Shown here piece after piece: positions 6,461 through 12,571 of a stretch of 12,571 nucleotides of DNA (positions within the stretch are counted from its first letter, which is position 1; each line of letters starts with the position of its first letter). The notes beneath the pieces were generated by a model, which was not told where the DNA came from, made no database searches, and saw only the letters and a list, made by a program, of their open reading frames with translations. Location: assembly GCA_002327225.1 (NCBI GenBank), contig DCUN01000103.1:1-12571 (forward strand). Reading direction: 5' to 3'. Position numbers and translations under genes: made by a program. Origin of the DNA: Desulfobulbaceae bacterium UBA2213 (GTDB lineage Bacteria; Desulfobacterota; Desulfobulbia; Desulfobulbales; Desulfocapsaceae).

Positions 6461-9169
6461 ATGAAGTCCACGCATCTTCGCGCCCAACGTGTCGCCTTGG
6501 AACAACTGTGGCAGCAGGGTCTGAGTGGTCAGTCCCTGCTTGCCGAACAAAGCAGGTTGGTTGATGCCTTTATCTGTCACCATTTTCAGGGTGTGGACAG
6601 TGATCTGACTGGCTCAATTGCCCTGGTGGCCCTTGGCGGCTACGGCCGCGAGGAGCTTTTTCCTTATTCTGATATTGACCTGATGATCCTCTACCAAAAG
6701 GAGCAGGAGGATGAGATCAAGCATGTGACTGAGACCATTCTCTATCCACTCTGGGATACAGGGCTTGAGGTCGGTCACGGGGTGCGTACGGTTGAGGAAT
6801 CCATTGAGCATGCCGGCCACGATTTTTTCTTCCAGGTCGCCATGCTTGATGCCAGGTTTCTAGCGGGGTCACAGGTCTTGTTCGATGACTTACTGGCCCA
6901 GTATCGGCTGCGTTTTATTGAAGGCGGTCGGGATGAATTTGTGCGCAGCATGAAGGCCTTCCGTGCGGCGCGTCGAGAGCGTTTTGGCAGTCACAGTTAT
7001 CTGCTTGAGCCCCACATCAAGGAGGGTAAAGGCGGAATGCGGGATATTCAGGCCATGCTCTGGACGGCAAAGGTTGTCTTCGGTCTGGATGGTCTGCGGG
7101 ACATTGTCGAGGCAGGTATTCTACTCGAGGAAGAGAAGGATGCCTTTGCAGCCTCCTGGAATGAGCTGGTGAAGATCAGGAACCGGTTGCATTATATCAG
7201 CGGCCGCAAGAATGATCAGCTTTACTTTGAGCACCAGGAAGAGCTAGCCCGGGAGTTCGGCTATAAGACGGGAACGGGAAAGCTGGGAGTCGAGAGATTC
7301 ATGCGGGAGATGCATGGTCATCTCCAGACGATTGCGGTGATCACGGATCTCTTTTTTGAGCATGTGGATGAAGTCCTTGGCTTTTCGGCAAAGGGCGAGC
7401 AGGCAAAGAGTGACCGGACTCTGGAAAAGGGGATTGAGCTGCGTAACAACCGCATTCATCTGGTTGTCTCCGCCAAAGAGCTGGCGGCCAGGCCCTATCT
7501 GCTCATGCGTCTGTTTCTGCTGTCGGCCAGAATGGGGGCTCCTGTTCATCATCGAACCCGTAAAATTATCAGCGCTCATCTTGATCTGGTGGATGACAAG
7601 ATGCGGGTTTCGCCCCGTATGTCCAAACCTTTTTTTGAGCTTTTGTTACACCCCTCTGATCCACTTCCTGTTTTGGAGGTGATGCTGGAGACCGGGCTGC
7701 TTACCGCCTATATCCCCGAGTTCGCGCGGATCAGTACCCTGGCCCAGCATGATATGTATCATATCTACACGGTTGATCGGCATCTGTTGCAGGCCGTGTC
7801 CGAGTTGCGATTGATCGTGGAAGAGGATGCCACTGTCTATCTTTTGGTGGCCTCGCCGCATATCCTCTTTCTGGCCGCCCTGCTGCATGATATCGGCAAG
7901 GGGGCGGGCGGCAATCATTCCTTGATCGGGGCGGAGATGGTTGGGGATGTAGGTCTGAGGCTTGGGCTTGATCCTGCTGAATGCGCCTGTCTTTCTTTTT
8001 TGATACGCTATCATCTGTTCATGCCGGAAAATGCCCTGCGTCGTGACTTGAATGATGAGGCCTTTATCCGGCGCTGCGCTGAGACGATCGGAGACAGTGA
8101 CCGTTTGGCCATGCTCTATCTTCTTTCTGTTGCCGATTCCAAGGCCACTGGCCCTTCGGCATGGAGTGAGTGGAAGGGGGCCCTGCTCCATGAGATGTTC
8201 CTGAAGGTTTCTCCCTATCTGGAAGCCGGTCTGCTTGCCGCGCATCCTGATATGGTGCAGCGGCAGGTGGAACAGGGAGTTGACTGGCTGCGTGAGCAAG
8301 TTGTGTCGCTTCTAGGCGATGATGAGGAGGCGCTGGCCGATGTTACCCTCCTGCCCGCAGACTATCTGCTCAGTTTTACTCCCGAAGTGGTTGTTGAACA
8401 TATCCGTGTGCATCGGCAGAATTGTCAGGTCTTGCGACAGAGGGCCCTGATCTTTCCGCGGGAGCTGCGCCAGAACTGGTCTCTGTTGATTATGGCTAGA
8501 GACCGTTCCGGTCTGCTGGCGAAGATCTGCGGCGTGCTGGCGCTTCATAATCTCTCGGTGCTGAGCGCGCAGATCTTTACCTGGGGCAGTGGTGAGCTGG
8601 TGACGGCCAAGGAGGGCCCAGTGTCGCTCGCTCCAGGGAGGGAGAAAGAGCGATTGGCGTTAGCGGTGACGGCCAGGGATGGCCTAATGCCGCGCGAGCC
8701 AGGGATGGCGTTAGCGGTGGATGTGCTCGAGGTACGTTCCTTTGATGGTCTGAGCTTTATTGAAAAAGAGTGGCAGGCTATTAATGATGATCTTGATCGT
8801 GCGCTCAATCATCGACTCGGTCTTGAATACAGGATCTCTCGAAAACTGGCCTCGATGTATGAACGGCGGAAGCTGTCCGAGACAATGCTGCAGGGTCAGC
8901 TGTCCCGGGTTGTGATTGATAATGATATCTCAGACAGTTACACGGTCATTGAGGTGCATTCTGAAGATGGGGTTGGACAATTGTATCATATTACCCAGAC
9001 TCTGGCTGATTTTGGAATTAACATCTATCGTGCCTTTATTGCCACGGAGGTTCATCAGTTGATTGATATTTTTTATGTTCTTGATAACGAGGGGCAAAAA
9101 ATCACGGATGCATCCTTTGCCTCTGAAATCAAAGAGGGTGTGCTCTATGCAATTGAGCGCGCCCTGTAA
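6461..9169 (+). CDS. glnD: Bifunctional PII uridylyltransferase / uridylyl-removing enzyme
   Basis: Cytoplasmic glutamine sensor that adds UMP to PII Tyr51 when glutamine is low and removes it when glutamine is high. The 902-residue product shows the family order: nucleotidyltransferase core GGYGREELFPYSDIDL (59-74, catalytic Asp71 and Asp73), GlnD linker region with HIKEGKGGMRDIQAMLW (185-201), HD hydrolase motif ALLHDIGKG (473-481, His476-Asp477), ACT1 from about 673 and ACT2 from about 827 (YTVIEVHSEDGVGQLYHIT). The ATG at 6461 has no strong ribosome binding site, so translation may be weak. Its target, glnK, is the preceding gene. Unusual: residues 714-752 are a repeat-derived insertion between the second and third strands of ACT1. 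Removing them restores SGELV-DVLEV, the expected hairpin. The frame is unbroken and all catalytic motifs are intact, so activity is likely; glutamine sensing could be altered. Confidence 0.95.
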   Translation: MKSTHLRAQRVALEQLWQQGLSGQSLLAEQSRLVDAFICHHFQGVDSDLTGSIALVALGGYGREELFPYSDIDLMILYQKEQEDEIKHVTETILYPLWDTGLEVGHGVRTVEESIEHAGHDFFFQVAMLDARFLAGSQVLFDDLLAQYRLRFIEGGRDEFVRSMKAFRAARRERFGSHSYLLEPHIKEGKGGMRDIQAMLWTAKVVFGLDGLRDIVEAGILLEEEKDAFAASWNELVKIRNRLHYISGRKNDQLYFEHQEELAREFGYKTGTGKLGVERFMREMHGHLQTIAVITDLFFEHVDEVLGFSAKGEQAKSDRTLEKGIELRNNRIHLVVSAKELAARPYLLMRLFLLSARMGAPVHHRTRKIISAHLDLVDDKMRVSPRMSKPFFELLLHPSDPLPVLEVMLETGLLTAYIPEFARISTLAQHDMYHIYTVDRHLLQAVSELRLIVEEDATVYLLVASPHILFLAALLHDIGKGAGGNHSLIGAEMVGDVGLRLGLDPAECACLSFLIRYHLFMPENALRRDLNDEAFIRRCAETIGDSDRLAMLYLLSVADSKATGPSAWSEWKGALLHEMFLKVSPYLEAGLLAAHPDMVQRQVEQGVDWLREQVVSLLGDDEEALADVTLLPADYLLSFTPEVVVEHIRVHRQNCQVLRQRALIFPRELRQNWSLLIMARDRSGLLAKICGVLALHNLSVLSAQIFTWGSGELVTAKEGPVSLAPGREKERLALAVTARDGLMPREPGMALAVDVLEVRSFDGLSFIEKEWQAINDDLDRALNHRLGLEYRISRKLASMYERRKLSETMLQGQLSRVVIDNDISDSYTVIEVHSEDGVGQLYHITQTLADFGINIYRAFIATEVHQLIDIFYVLDNEGQKITDASFASEIKEGVLYAIERAL
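8599..8715 (+). repeat. Two tandem palindromic repeat units inserted in frame within glnD
   Basis: Unit 1 (8599-8664, 66 bp) and unit 2 (8665-8715, 51 bp) both begin GGTGACGGCCA and end TGGCGTTAGC. They differ mainly by 15 bp (five codons) after a shared CCAGGGA. Both lengths are multiples of three, so the frame is kept. They encode VTAKEGPVSLAPG... (22 aa) and VTARDGLMPREPGMALA (17 aa). GGCCA...GGCC palindromes recur in each. Unit 1 matches the intergenic element at 9311-9368 (minus strand) in 48 of 57 positions, including 25 identical bases in a row. Confidence 0.8.
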
Positions 9170-9183
9170 AATGTTACAAATAT

Positions 9184-9213
9184 GTAAGTAAAAATATTTT
9201 TTAATTACTTTTT
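9184..9213 (+). terminator. Weak AT-rich terminator-like hairpin after glnD
   Basis: AAGTAA (9186-9191) pairs with TTACTT (9205-9210), extended by A/T pairs, and is followed by a few T residues. The stem has no strong GC pairs, so efficiency is doubtful. Confidence 0.3.
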
Positions 9214-9310
9214 GTGGTCAAAATGGTAACAAGATAAACGTATTCACATAGTGTGATGGGTAGAAAATGAAGTACAGGCCGTTATAGAAAATGCCGTCAT
9301 CGTGATGGTA

Positions 9311-9368
9311 GAATGGCAGTTGCTCTTTGTCCATCCCTGGAGCGAGCGACACTGGGCCATTCATGGCC
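9311..9368 (-). repeat. Dispersed palindromic repeat, intergenic copy
   Basis: Read on the minus strand from 9368, this begins with the perfect hairpin GGCCAT-GA-ATGGCC (9368-9355), then runs through CCAGTGTCGCTCGCTCCAGG and ends near 9311. It aligns with the first unit inside glnD (8605-8661) at 48 of 57 positions. No transposase, gene start or ribosome binding site accompanies it. Confidence 0.75.
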
Positions 9369-9434
9369 TGCATCGGAATTCGTAACGAAATGGCTGGAAA
9401 TGCACTGGCTGATTCGTAACGGATCCTTGTATGT

Positions 9435-9558
9435 TGGTATCGGCAAGACGCCGCTTCCAGGAAATATCCTGAAAGGATTGGCTGTTTCCTGGAAGCGGCA
9501 TAATGTACCGTAAACGAAGCGAGGAAGAAGAAACCCTTGTTTGCTTCATTTACGGCAC
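9435..9558 (-). repeat. Two-hairpin compound repeat, minus-strand copy before glnA
   Basis: On the minus strand, hairpin 1 has 16-nt arms at 9558-9543 and 9520-9505 (two mismatches, 22-nt loop). Then come the linker TTATGCCGCTTC (9503-9492), hairpin 2 with perfect 15-bp arms GCCGCTTCCAGGAAA (9499-9485 on plus) and 9464-9450, and GTCTTGCC (9449-9442). The hairpin 2 loop holds a further ATCCT-GAA-AGGAT stem (9466-9478). Order and linker match the copy after glnK. On the plus strand hairpin 1 lies 39 nt before the glnA start and would be in its leader if transcription starts upstream. Confidence 0.7.
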
Positions 9559-9597
9559 CTAAAAATCATGAATCAAAAAGATCAGGAGGAACAACGA

Positions 9598-11739
9598 ATG
9601 TGTGATAAGCAAAATTGCTGTTGTGACAGCGGGTATGGTCAGAGTGCTATCCCTGTGCCGGAGTTGTTCGGGGCCAATGTTTTTAATGACAGGGTGATGA
9701 AGGAGAGGCTGCCCAAGGATACCTACAAGGCGCTGCACAAAACCATTATTACCGGTGTCGCCCTGGCCCCGGAGGTCGCCTCGGTGGTGGCGAATGCCAT
9801 GAAAGATTGGGCCATCGAGCGGGGTGCCAGTCATTACACCCACTGGTTTCAGCCCTTGACCGGCACCACTGCCGAGAAGCACGATTCTTTTATCGCCCCC
9901 ACCGATGACGGCGGCGTGATCATGGAGTTTTCCGGTAAACAGCTGATTCAGGGCGAACCGGATGCCTCATCGTTTCCGAGCGGTGGGCTGCGCGTCACCT
10001 TCGAGGCCCGCGGCTATACCGCCTGGGACTGCACTTCACCTGCCTTCCTGAAAGAGGATACTGCCGGCGACGTGACCCTCTGTATCCCCACCGCCTTCTG
10101 TTCCTACAAGGGTGAGGCGTTGGACAAGAAGACTCCGCTGCTGCGGTCGATGAACGTCGTTGCCAAGCATGCGATGCGGGTGCTCAAGGCCATGGGGAAC
10201 ACCACATCCGGTGCTGTCATGTCAACCGTTGGTGCCGAGCAGGAATATTTCCTGGTCGAGAAGGAATACTATCAGCAGCGTCTTGATCTGATGACCTGTG
10301 GCCGCAGCCTCTTTGGCGCGCCCGCCCCCAAAGGTCAGGAGCTGGAAGACCAGTACTTCGGTGCGATTAAGGATCGTGTCTCCTCCTACATGAAGGATCT
10401 GGATATCGAATTGTGGAAGATGGGCGTCGCCTCCAAAACTAAACACAATGAAGTGGCTCCGGCCCAGTTTGAGATGGCCCCTGTTTTCACTACCACCAAT
10501 ATCGCCACCGACCACAACCAGCTGGTCATGGAGACCATGCAGAAGGTGGCTATCCGTCATGGTATGGTCTGTCTTCTCCATGAAAAACCCTACGCCGGTG
10601 TGAATGGTTCCGGCAAGCACAATAACTGGTCGCTCTCCACCGATGACGGTATTAACCTGCTTGAACCGGGCCAGACCCCCGAGGATAACGCCCAGTTCCT
10701 GATCTTTCTCTGCGCCCTGCTCAAGGCCGTGGACACCCATGCCGACATCATGCGTGCCACCTGCGGCAGCTCCGGTAATGATCATCGCCTGGGCGCCAAC
10801 GAGGCCCCGCCGGCAATCATCTCCGTCTTTCTCGGTCAGGAATTGTCGGATGTCCTGGTAAAACTGGCCAAAGGAGAGAAAATCTGTAAAAAAGATGTCT
10901 GCCAGACCTTGAAAATCGGTGTTGATTCTCTGCCGGAACTGCCCAAGGATAATACGGACCGTAACCGCACCTCGCCTTTTGCCTTTACCGGTAACAAGTT
11001 TGAGTTCCGGATGGTCGGTTCTTCCCAGTCCATAGCCGGTCCCAATGTAGCCCTGAATACCATTGCCGCTGAGGCCCTGGATGAAATTGCCACCCGTCTG
11101 GAAAAGGCCAAGGATGTGAATAAAGAGATCTCGGCAATCTTGACCGAAGTGATAACCAAGCATGGCCGGATCATTTTTGATGGCAATAATTATTCTGAAG
11201 AGTGGGTCAAAGAGGCCGAGAAACGCGGTCTTCCCAATACCCGGAACACCGTGGATGCCCTGAAGGCCTTTGTCACTCCTAAGTCGATCAAGCTCTTCGG
11301 CAAGTACAACGTGCTTTCTAAGGATGAGCTGCATTCCCGCTATGATATCTATGTCGAGCAGTATGCCAAGCATATCAATATCGAGTCCCTGACTGCAATC
11401 CAGATGACCCGGCGTCAGTATATCCCTGCCGCCATTCGTTTCGTGACTGAGCTCGGCGCTTCCCTCGCTGCTGCCGGCAAGTTGGGAACGGTACAGAAGG
11501 AACTGCTGGCACAGGTGTCAAAACATCTTGATGCGGCCGCCAGGAAAGTGGCAAAACTTGAAGAAGAGACCAAAAAGGCGCAAGATCTTGACAAGGTGGA
11601 GAAGCAGGCTGCGGCCTATCGTGACAAGGTCATGGCTATGACGGTAAGTCTGCGAGCTGACATAGATGCCCTTGAGCAAATTCTGCCCAGTGATCTTTGG
11701 CCGGTGCCGACCTATAGTGACCTGCTCTTCAAACTGTAA
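9598..11739 (+). CDS. glnA: Glutamine synthetase, type III (GlnN class)
   Basis: Cytoplasmic ATP-dependent ligase joining ammonium to glutamate; type III enzymes are large dodecamers. The ATG at 9598 is chosen because AGGAGG (9584-9589) is 8 nt upstream; an earlier in-frame ATG at 9568 has no such site. The product has 713 residues, the usual type III length (about 700-730, versus 450-470 for type I). Type III hallmarks are visible: FPSGGLRVTFEARGYTAWD (126-144), metal-binding GAEQEYF (212-218), KHNEVAPAQFEMAPVF (282-297), NGSGKHNNWS (336-345), DHRLGANEAPPA (395-406), NRTSPFAF (456-463) and KFEFRMVG (467-474). The C-terminal 100 residues are charged and helical. Odd: the N-terminus MCDKQNCCCDSGYG holds four cysteines in nine residues. 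GlnD, PII and Amt genes directly upstream place it in the same ammonium-assimilation circuit. Confidence 0.95.
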   Translation: MCDKQNCCCDSGYGQSAIPVPELFGANVFNDRVMKERLPKDTYKALHKTIITGVALAPEVASVVANAMKDWAIERGASHYTHWFQPLTGTTAEKHDSFIAPTDDGGVIMEFSGKQLIQGEPDASSFPSGGLRVTFEARGYTAWDCTSPAFLKEDTAGDVTLCIPTAFCSYKGEALDKKTPLLRSMNVVAKHAMRVLKAMGNTTSGAVMSTVGAEQEYFLVEKEYYQQRLDLMTCGRSLFGAPAPKGQELEDQYFGAIKDRVSSYMKDLDIELWKMGVASKTKHNEVAPAQFEMAPVFTTTNIATDHNQLVMETMQKVAIRHGMVCLLHEKPYAGVNGSGKHNNWSLSTDDGINLLEPGQTPEDNAQFLIFLCALLKAVDTHADIMRATCGSSGNDHRLGANEAPPAIISVFLGQELSDVLVKLAKGEKICKKDVCQTLKIGVDSLPELPKDNTDRNRTSPFAFTGNKFEFRMVGSSQSIAGPNVALNTIAAEALDEIATRLEKAKDVNKEISAILTEVITKHGRIIFDGNNYSEEWVKEAEKRGLPNTRNTVDALKAFVTPKSIKLFGKYNVLSKDELHSRYDIYVEQYAKHINIESLTAIQMTRRQYIPAAIRFVTELGASLAAAGKLGTVQKELLAQVSKHLDAAARKVAKLEEETKKAQDLDKVEKQAAAYRDKVMAMTVSLRADIDALEQILPSDLWPVPTYSDLLFKL

Positions 11740-11762
11740 AACTCAGCACTCGTTCCAGTGAT

Positions 11763-11797
11763 AAAAAAAGGGGAGCCAGCTGGCGCCCCTTTTTTTA
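11763..11797 (+). terminator. Intrinsic terminator after glnA
   Basis: GGGG-A-GCCAGCTGGC-G-CCCC (11770-11789) forms a GC-rich hairpin with one internal A/G mismatch. It is preceded by a run of A and followed by seven T (11790-11796). The A tract suggests it could also work on the opposite strand. It closes the nitrogen gene set. Confidence 0.9.
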
Positions 11798-11880
11798 TTG
11801 ATCGGCATCTGGTAAAAAGAATGAGAGCTGGTAGGGGAGTGTGCTTGTCCAAGTTATCCTTGGAAGAGGAGGAGAAAATA

Positions 11881-11898
11881 ATGGCGGTCGCTCAATGA
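11881..11898 (+). CDS. Five-codon upstream ORF (MAVAQ) overlapping the ZIP gene start
   Basis: ATG GCG GTC GCT CAA TGA follows the strong GAGGAGGAG sequence (11866-11874) at ideal spacing. Its TGA stop overlaps the ATG of the ZIP transporter in an ATGA arrangement (11895-11898). The ZIP ATG itself has no ribosome binding site at normal distance and no in-frame alternative start nearby. The arrangement suggests translational coupling; whether the pentapeptide is made is unknown. Confidence 0.4.
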   Translation: MAVAQ

Positions 11899-12571
11899 TC
11901 AGTTTTATACAGCAGTTTGATCCGGTAATGCAGGCGTTTCTGGCCACTCTTTTTACCTGGGGGGTCACCGCAGCCGGGGCCTCGCTGGTCTTTTTCACCA
12001 GGACGGTCAATCAGCGTTTTATGGATGCCATGCTGGGGTTTGCGGCCGGGGTCATGATTGCCGCAAGTTTCTGGTCACTGCTGGCTCCAGGCATTGAGAT
12101 GGCAGGGCAGATGGGGCTTGTCCCCTGGCTGACTGCCGTGATCGGATTCATGGGCGGCGGCATCTTCATGCGGTTGACCGATAGCTTTCTTCCCCATCTC
12201 CATCCAGGGCTGGCGATGAATAAGAGTGAGGGGGTCAAGACCTCATGGCAGCGCAGCACCCTGCTGGTCCTGGCTATCACTCTCCATAATATCCCGGAAG
12301 GGCTGGCCGTTGGAGTCGCCTTCGGGGCGGTGGCTGCGGGTCTGCCATCAGCCACCATTGGCGCGGCTGTCGCCTTGGCCATCGGCATTGGTCTGCAGAA
12401 CTTCCCGGAAGGAACGGCAGTGGCCATGCCCCTGAGAAGAGAGGGTATGAGCCGCAAGAAGAGTTTTCTTATGGGCCAGGCGTCGGGCATGGTTGAGCCT
12501 GTGGCCGGAGTCCTGGGGGCCTTTTTTGTCCTCCAGATGCAGGCGATTCTTCCTTATGCCCTCTGCTTTGC
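11895..12571 (+). CDS. ZIP family divalent metal transporter, GufA-like (partial, runs off the window)
   Basis: Inner-membrane transporter of zinc or related divalent metals. The first 225 residues are present. Hydrophobic segments start near 14-35, 43-65, 76-95, 121-148, 153-180 and 190-215. ZIP signatures are HNIPEGLAVG (131-140) in the fourth segment and QNFPEGTAVA (168-177) in the fifth, supplying the expected His/Asn/Glu and Gln/Asn/Glu metal ligands, plus Glu201 (GMVEPVAG) in the sixth. A His-bearing loop FLPHLHPG (98-105) precedes segment four. The pattern fits the GufA branch rather than ZupT. The start is ATG 11895, reached from the strong ribosome binding site only via the five-codon upstream ORF. 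It follows the glnA terminator, so it is a separate unit with no obvious link to nitrogen metabolism. Metal specificity cannot be read from sequence. Confidence 0.9.
   Translation, partial: MISFIQQFDPVMQAFLATLFTWGVTAAGASLVFFTRTVNQRFMDAMLGFAAGVMIAASFWSLLAPGIEMAGQMGLVPWLTAVIGFMGGGIFMRLTDSFLPHLHPGLAMNKSEGVKTSWQRSTLLVLAITLHNIPEGLAVGVAFGAVAAGLPSATIGAAVALAIGIGLQNFPEGTAVAMPLRREGMSRKKSFLMGQASGMVEPVAGVLGAFFVLQMQAILPYALCF

Larger units (their letters stand above)
9170..9597. other. Intergenic region between glnD and glnA, mosaic of palindromes
   Basis: This 428-bp gap contains no convincing gene. In order it holds an AT-rich hairpin (9184-9213), a small TCACA-TAG-TGTGA palindrome (9244-9256), the dispersed repeat (9311-9368), a direct repeat ATTCGTAACG at about 9378 and 9412, the compound two-hairpin element (9435-9558), and the glnA ribosome binding site AGGAGG (9584-9589). 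CGTAACGAAATG here also occurs, inverted, in the hairpin after glnK. No clear sigma54 or sigma70 promoter for glnA was found. Confidence 0.6.

Noticed and set aside
9354..9368. Sigma54-like spacing (GG-N10-GC) before glnA
   Set aside because: It falls inside the GGCCAT palindrome of the dispersed repeat and matches only part of the -24 element.
9313..9513. 66-codon plus-strand open frame between glnD and glnA
   Set aside because: It lies across the dispersed repeat and compound hairpins, has no ribosome binding site and resembles no family; it is a by-product of the repeats.
6268..9558. Inverted repeats around glnD as a composite transposon
   Set aside because: No transposase or target-site duplication is visible, and GlnD beside PII is a normal core arrangement.
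10222..11373. 383-codon minus-strand open frame opposite glnA
   Set aside because: It is the antisense shadow of a well-supported glutamine synthetase with strong codon bias, and its translation shows no domain.

Overview
This 12.6 kb window looks like a chromosomal nitrogen-assimilation locus from an anaerobic bacterium. The protein flavours (type III glutamine synthetase, tandem Amt permeases beside PII and GlnD, a PilZ-bearing MtnA) suggest Desulfobacterota, perhaps the Desulfobulbales group that includes cable bacteria. That placement is inference; nothing here (rRNA, marker genes) fixes it. Base composition is about 50% GC and no transposase, integrase, phage, tRNA, rRNA or CRISPR array is visible.

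Layout: (1) 1-1204: a possible tail of an upstream gene, a sigma70-like promoter, and a GlmU-type UDP-GlcNAc pyrophosphorylase that stops just after the start of its left-handed beta-helix, so it lacks the acetyltransferase half. (2) 1270-2754, minus strand: an MtnA (methylthioribose-1-phosphate isomerase) reading straight into a C-terminal PilZ domain, with an internal ribosome binding site and ATG at the junction. (3) 2755-3177: a regulatory gap with a 16-bp palindrome and a near-consensus sigma54 promoter driving (4) two tandem ammonium permease genes. (5) 5654-5930: a gap carrying two related repeats, then glnK/glnB (PII). (6) glnD, uridylyltransferase/uridylyl-removing enzyme for PII. (7) A 428-bp gap packed with palindromes, then a type III glutamine synthetase ending in a classic intrinsic terminator. 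(8) A five-codon upstream ORF overlapping the start of a GufA-like ZIP metal transporter that runs off the window.

Taken together, amt-amt-glnK-glnD-glnA form one functional set: ammonium uptake, the PII sensor, the enzyme that modifies PII, and ammonium assimilation into glutamine. The sigma54 promoter fits nitrogen-status control, probably by an NtrC-type activator encoded elsewhere.

The most unusual content is repeat structure around glnD. First, a palindromic dispersed repeat has a full copy between glnD and glnA and two tandem copies inserted in frame inside the first ACT domain of GlnD (39 extra residues in a beta-hairpin turn). Second, a compound two-hairpin element of about 125 bp occurs in inverted orientation on both sides of glnD, with a partial third copy just before the glnD start. 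The distal stems differ between copies while pairing is kept, which suggests that the fold, or the mechanism that spreads it, is what is conserved.
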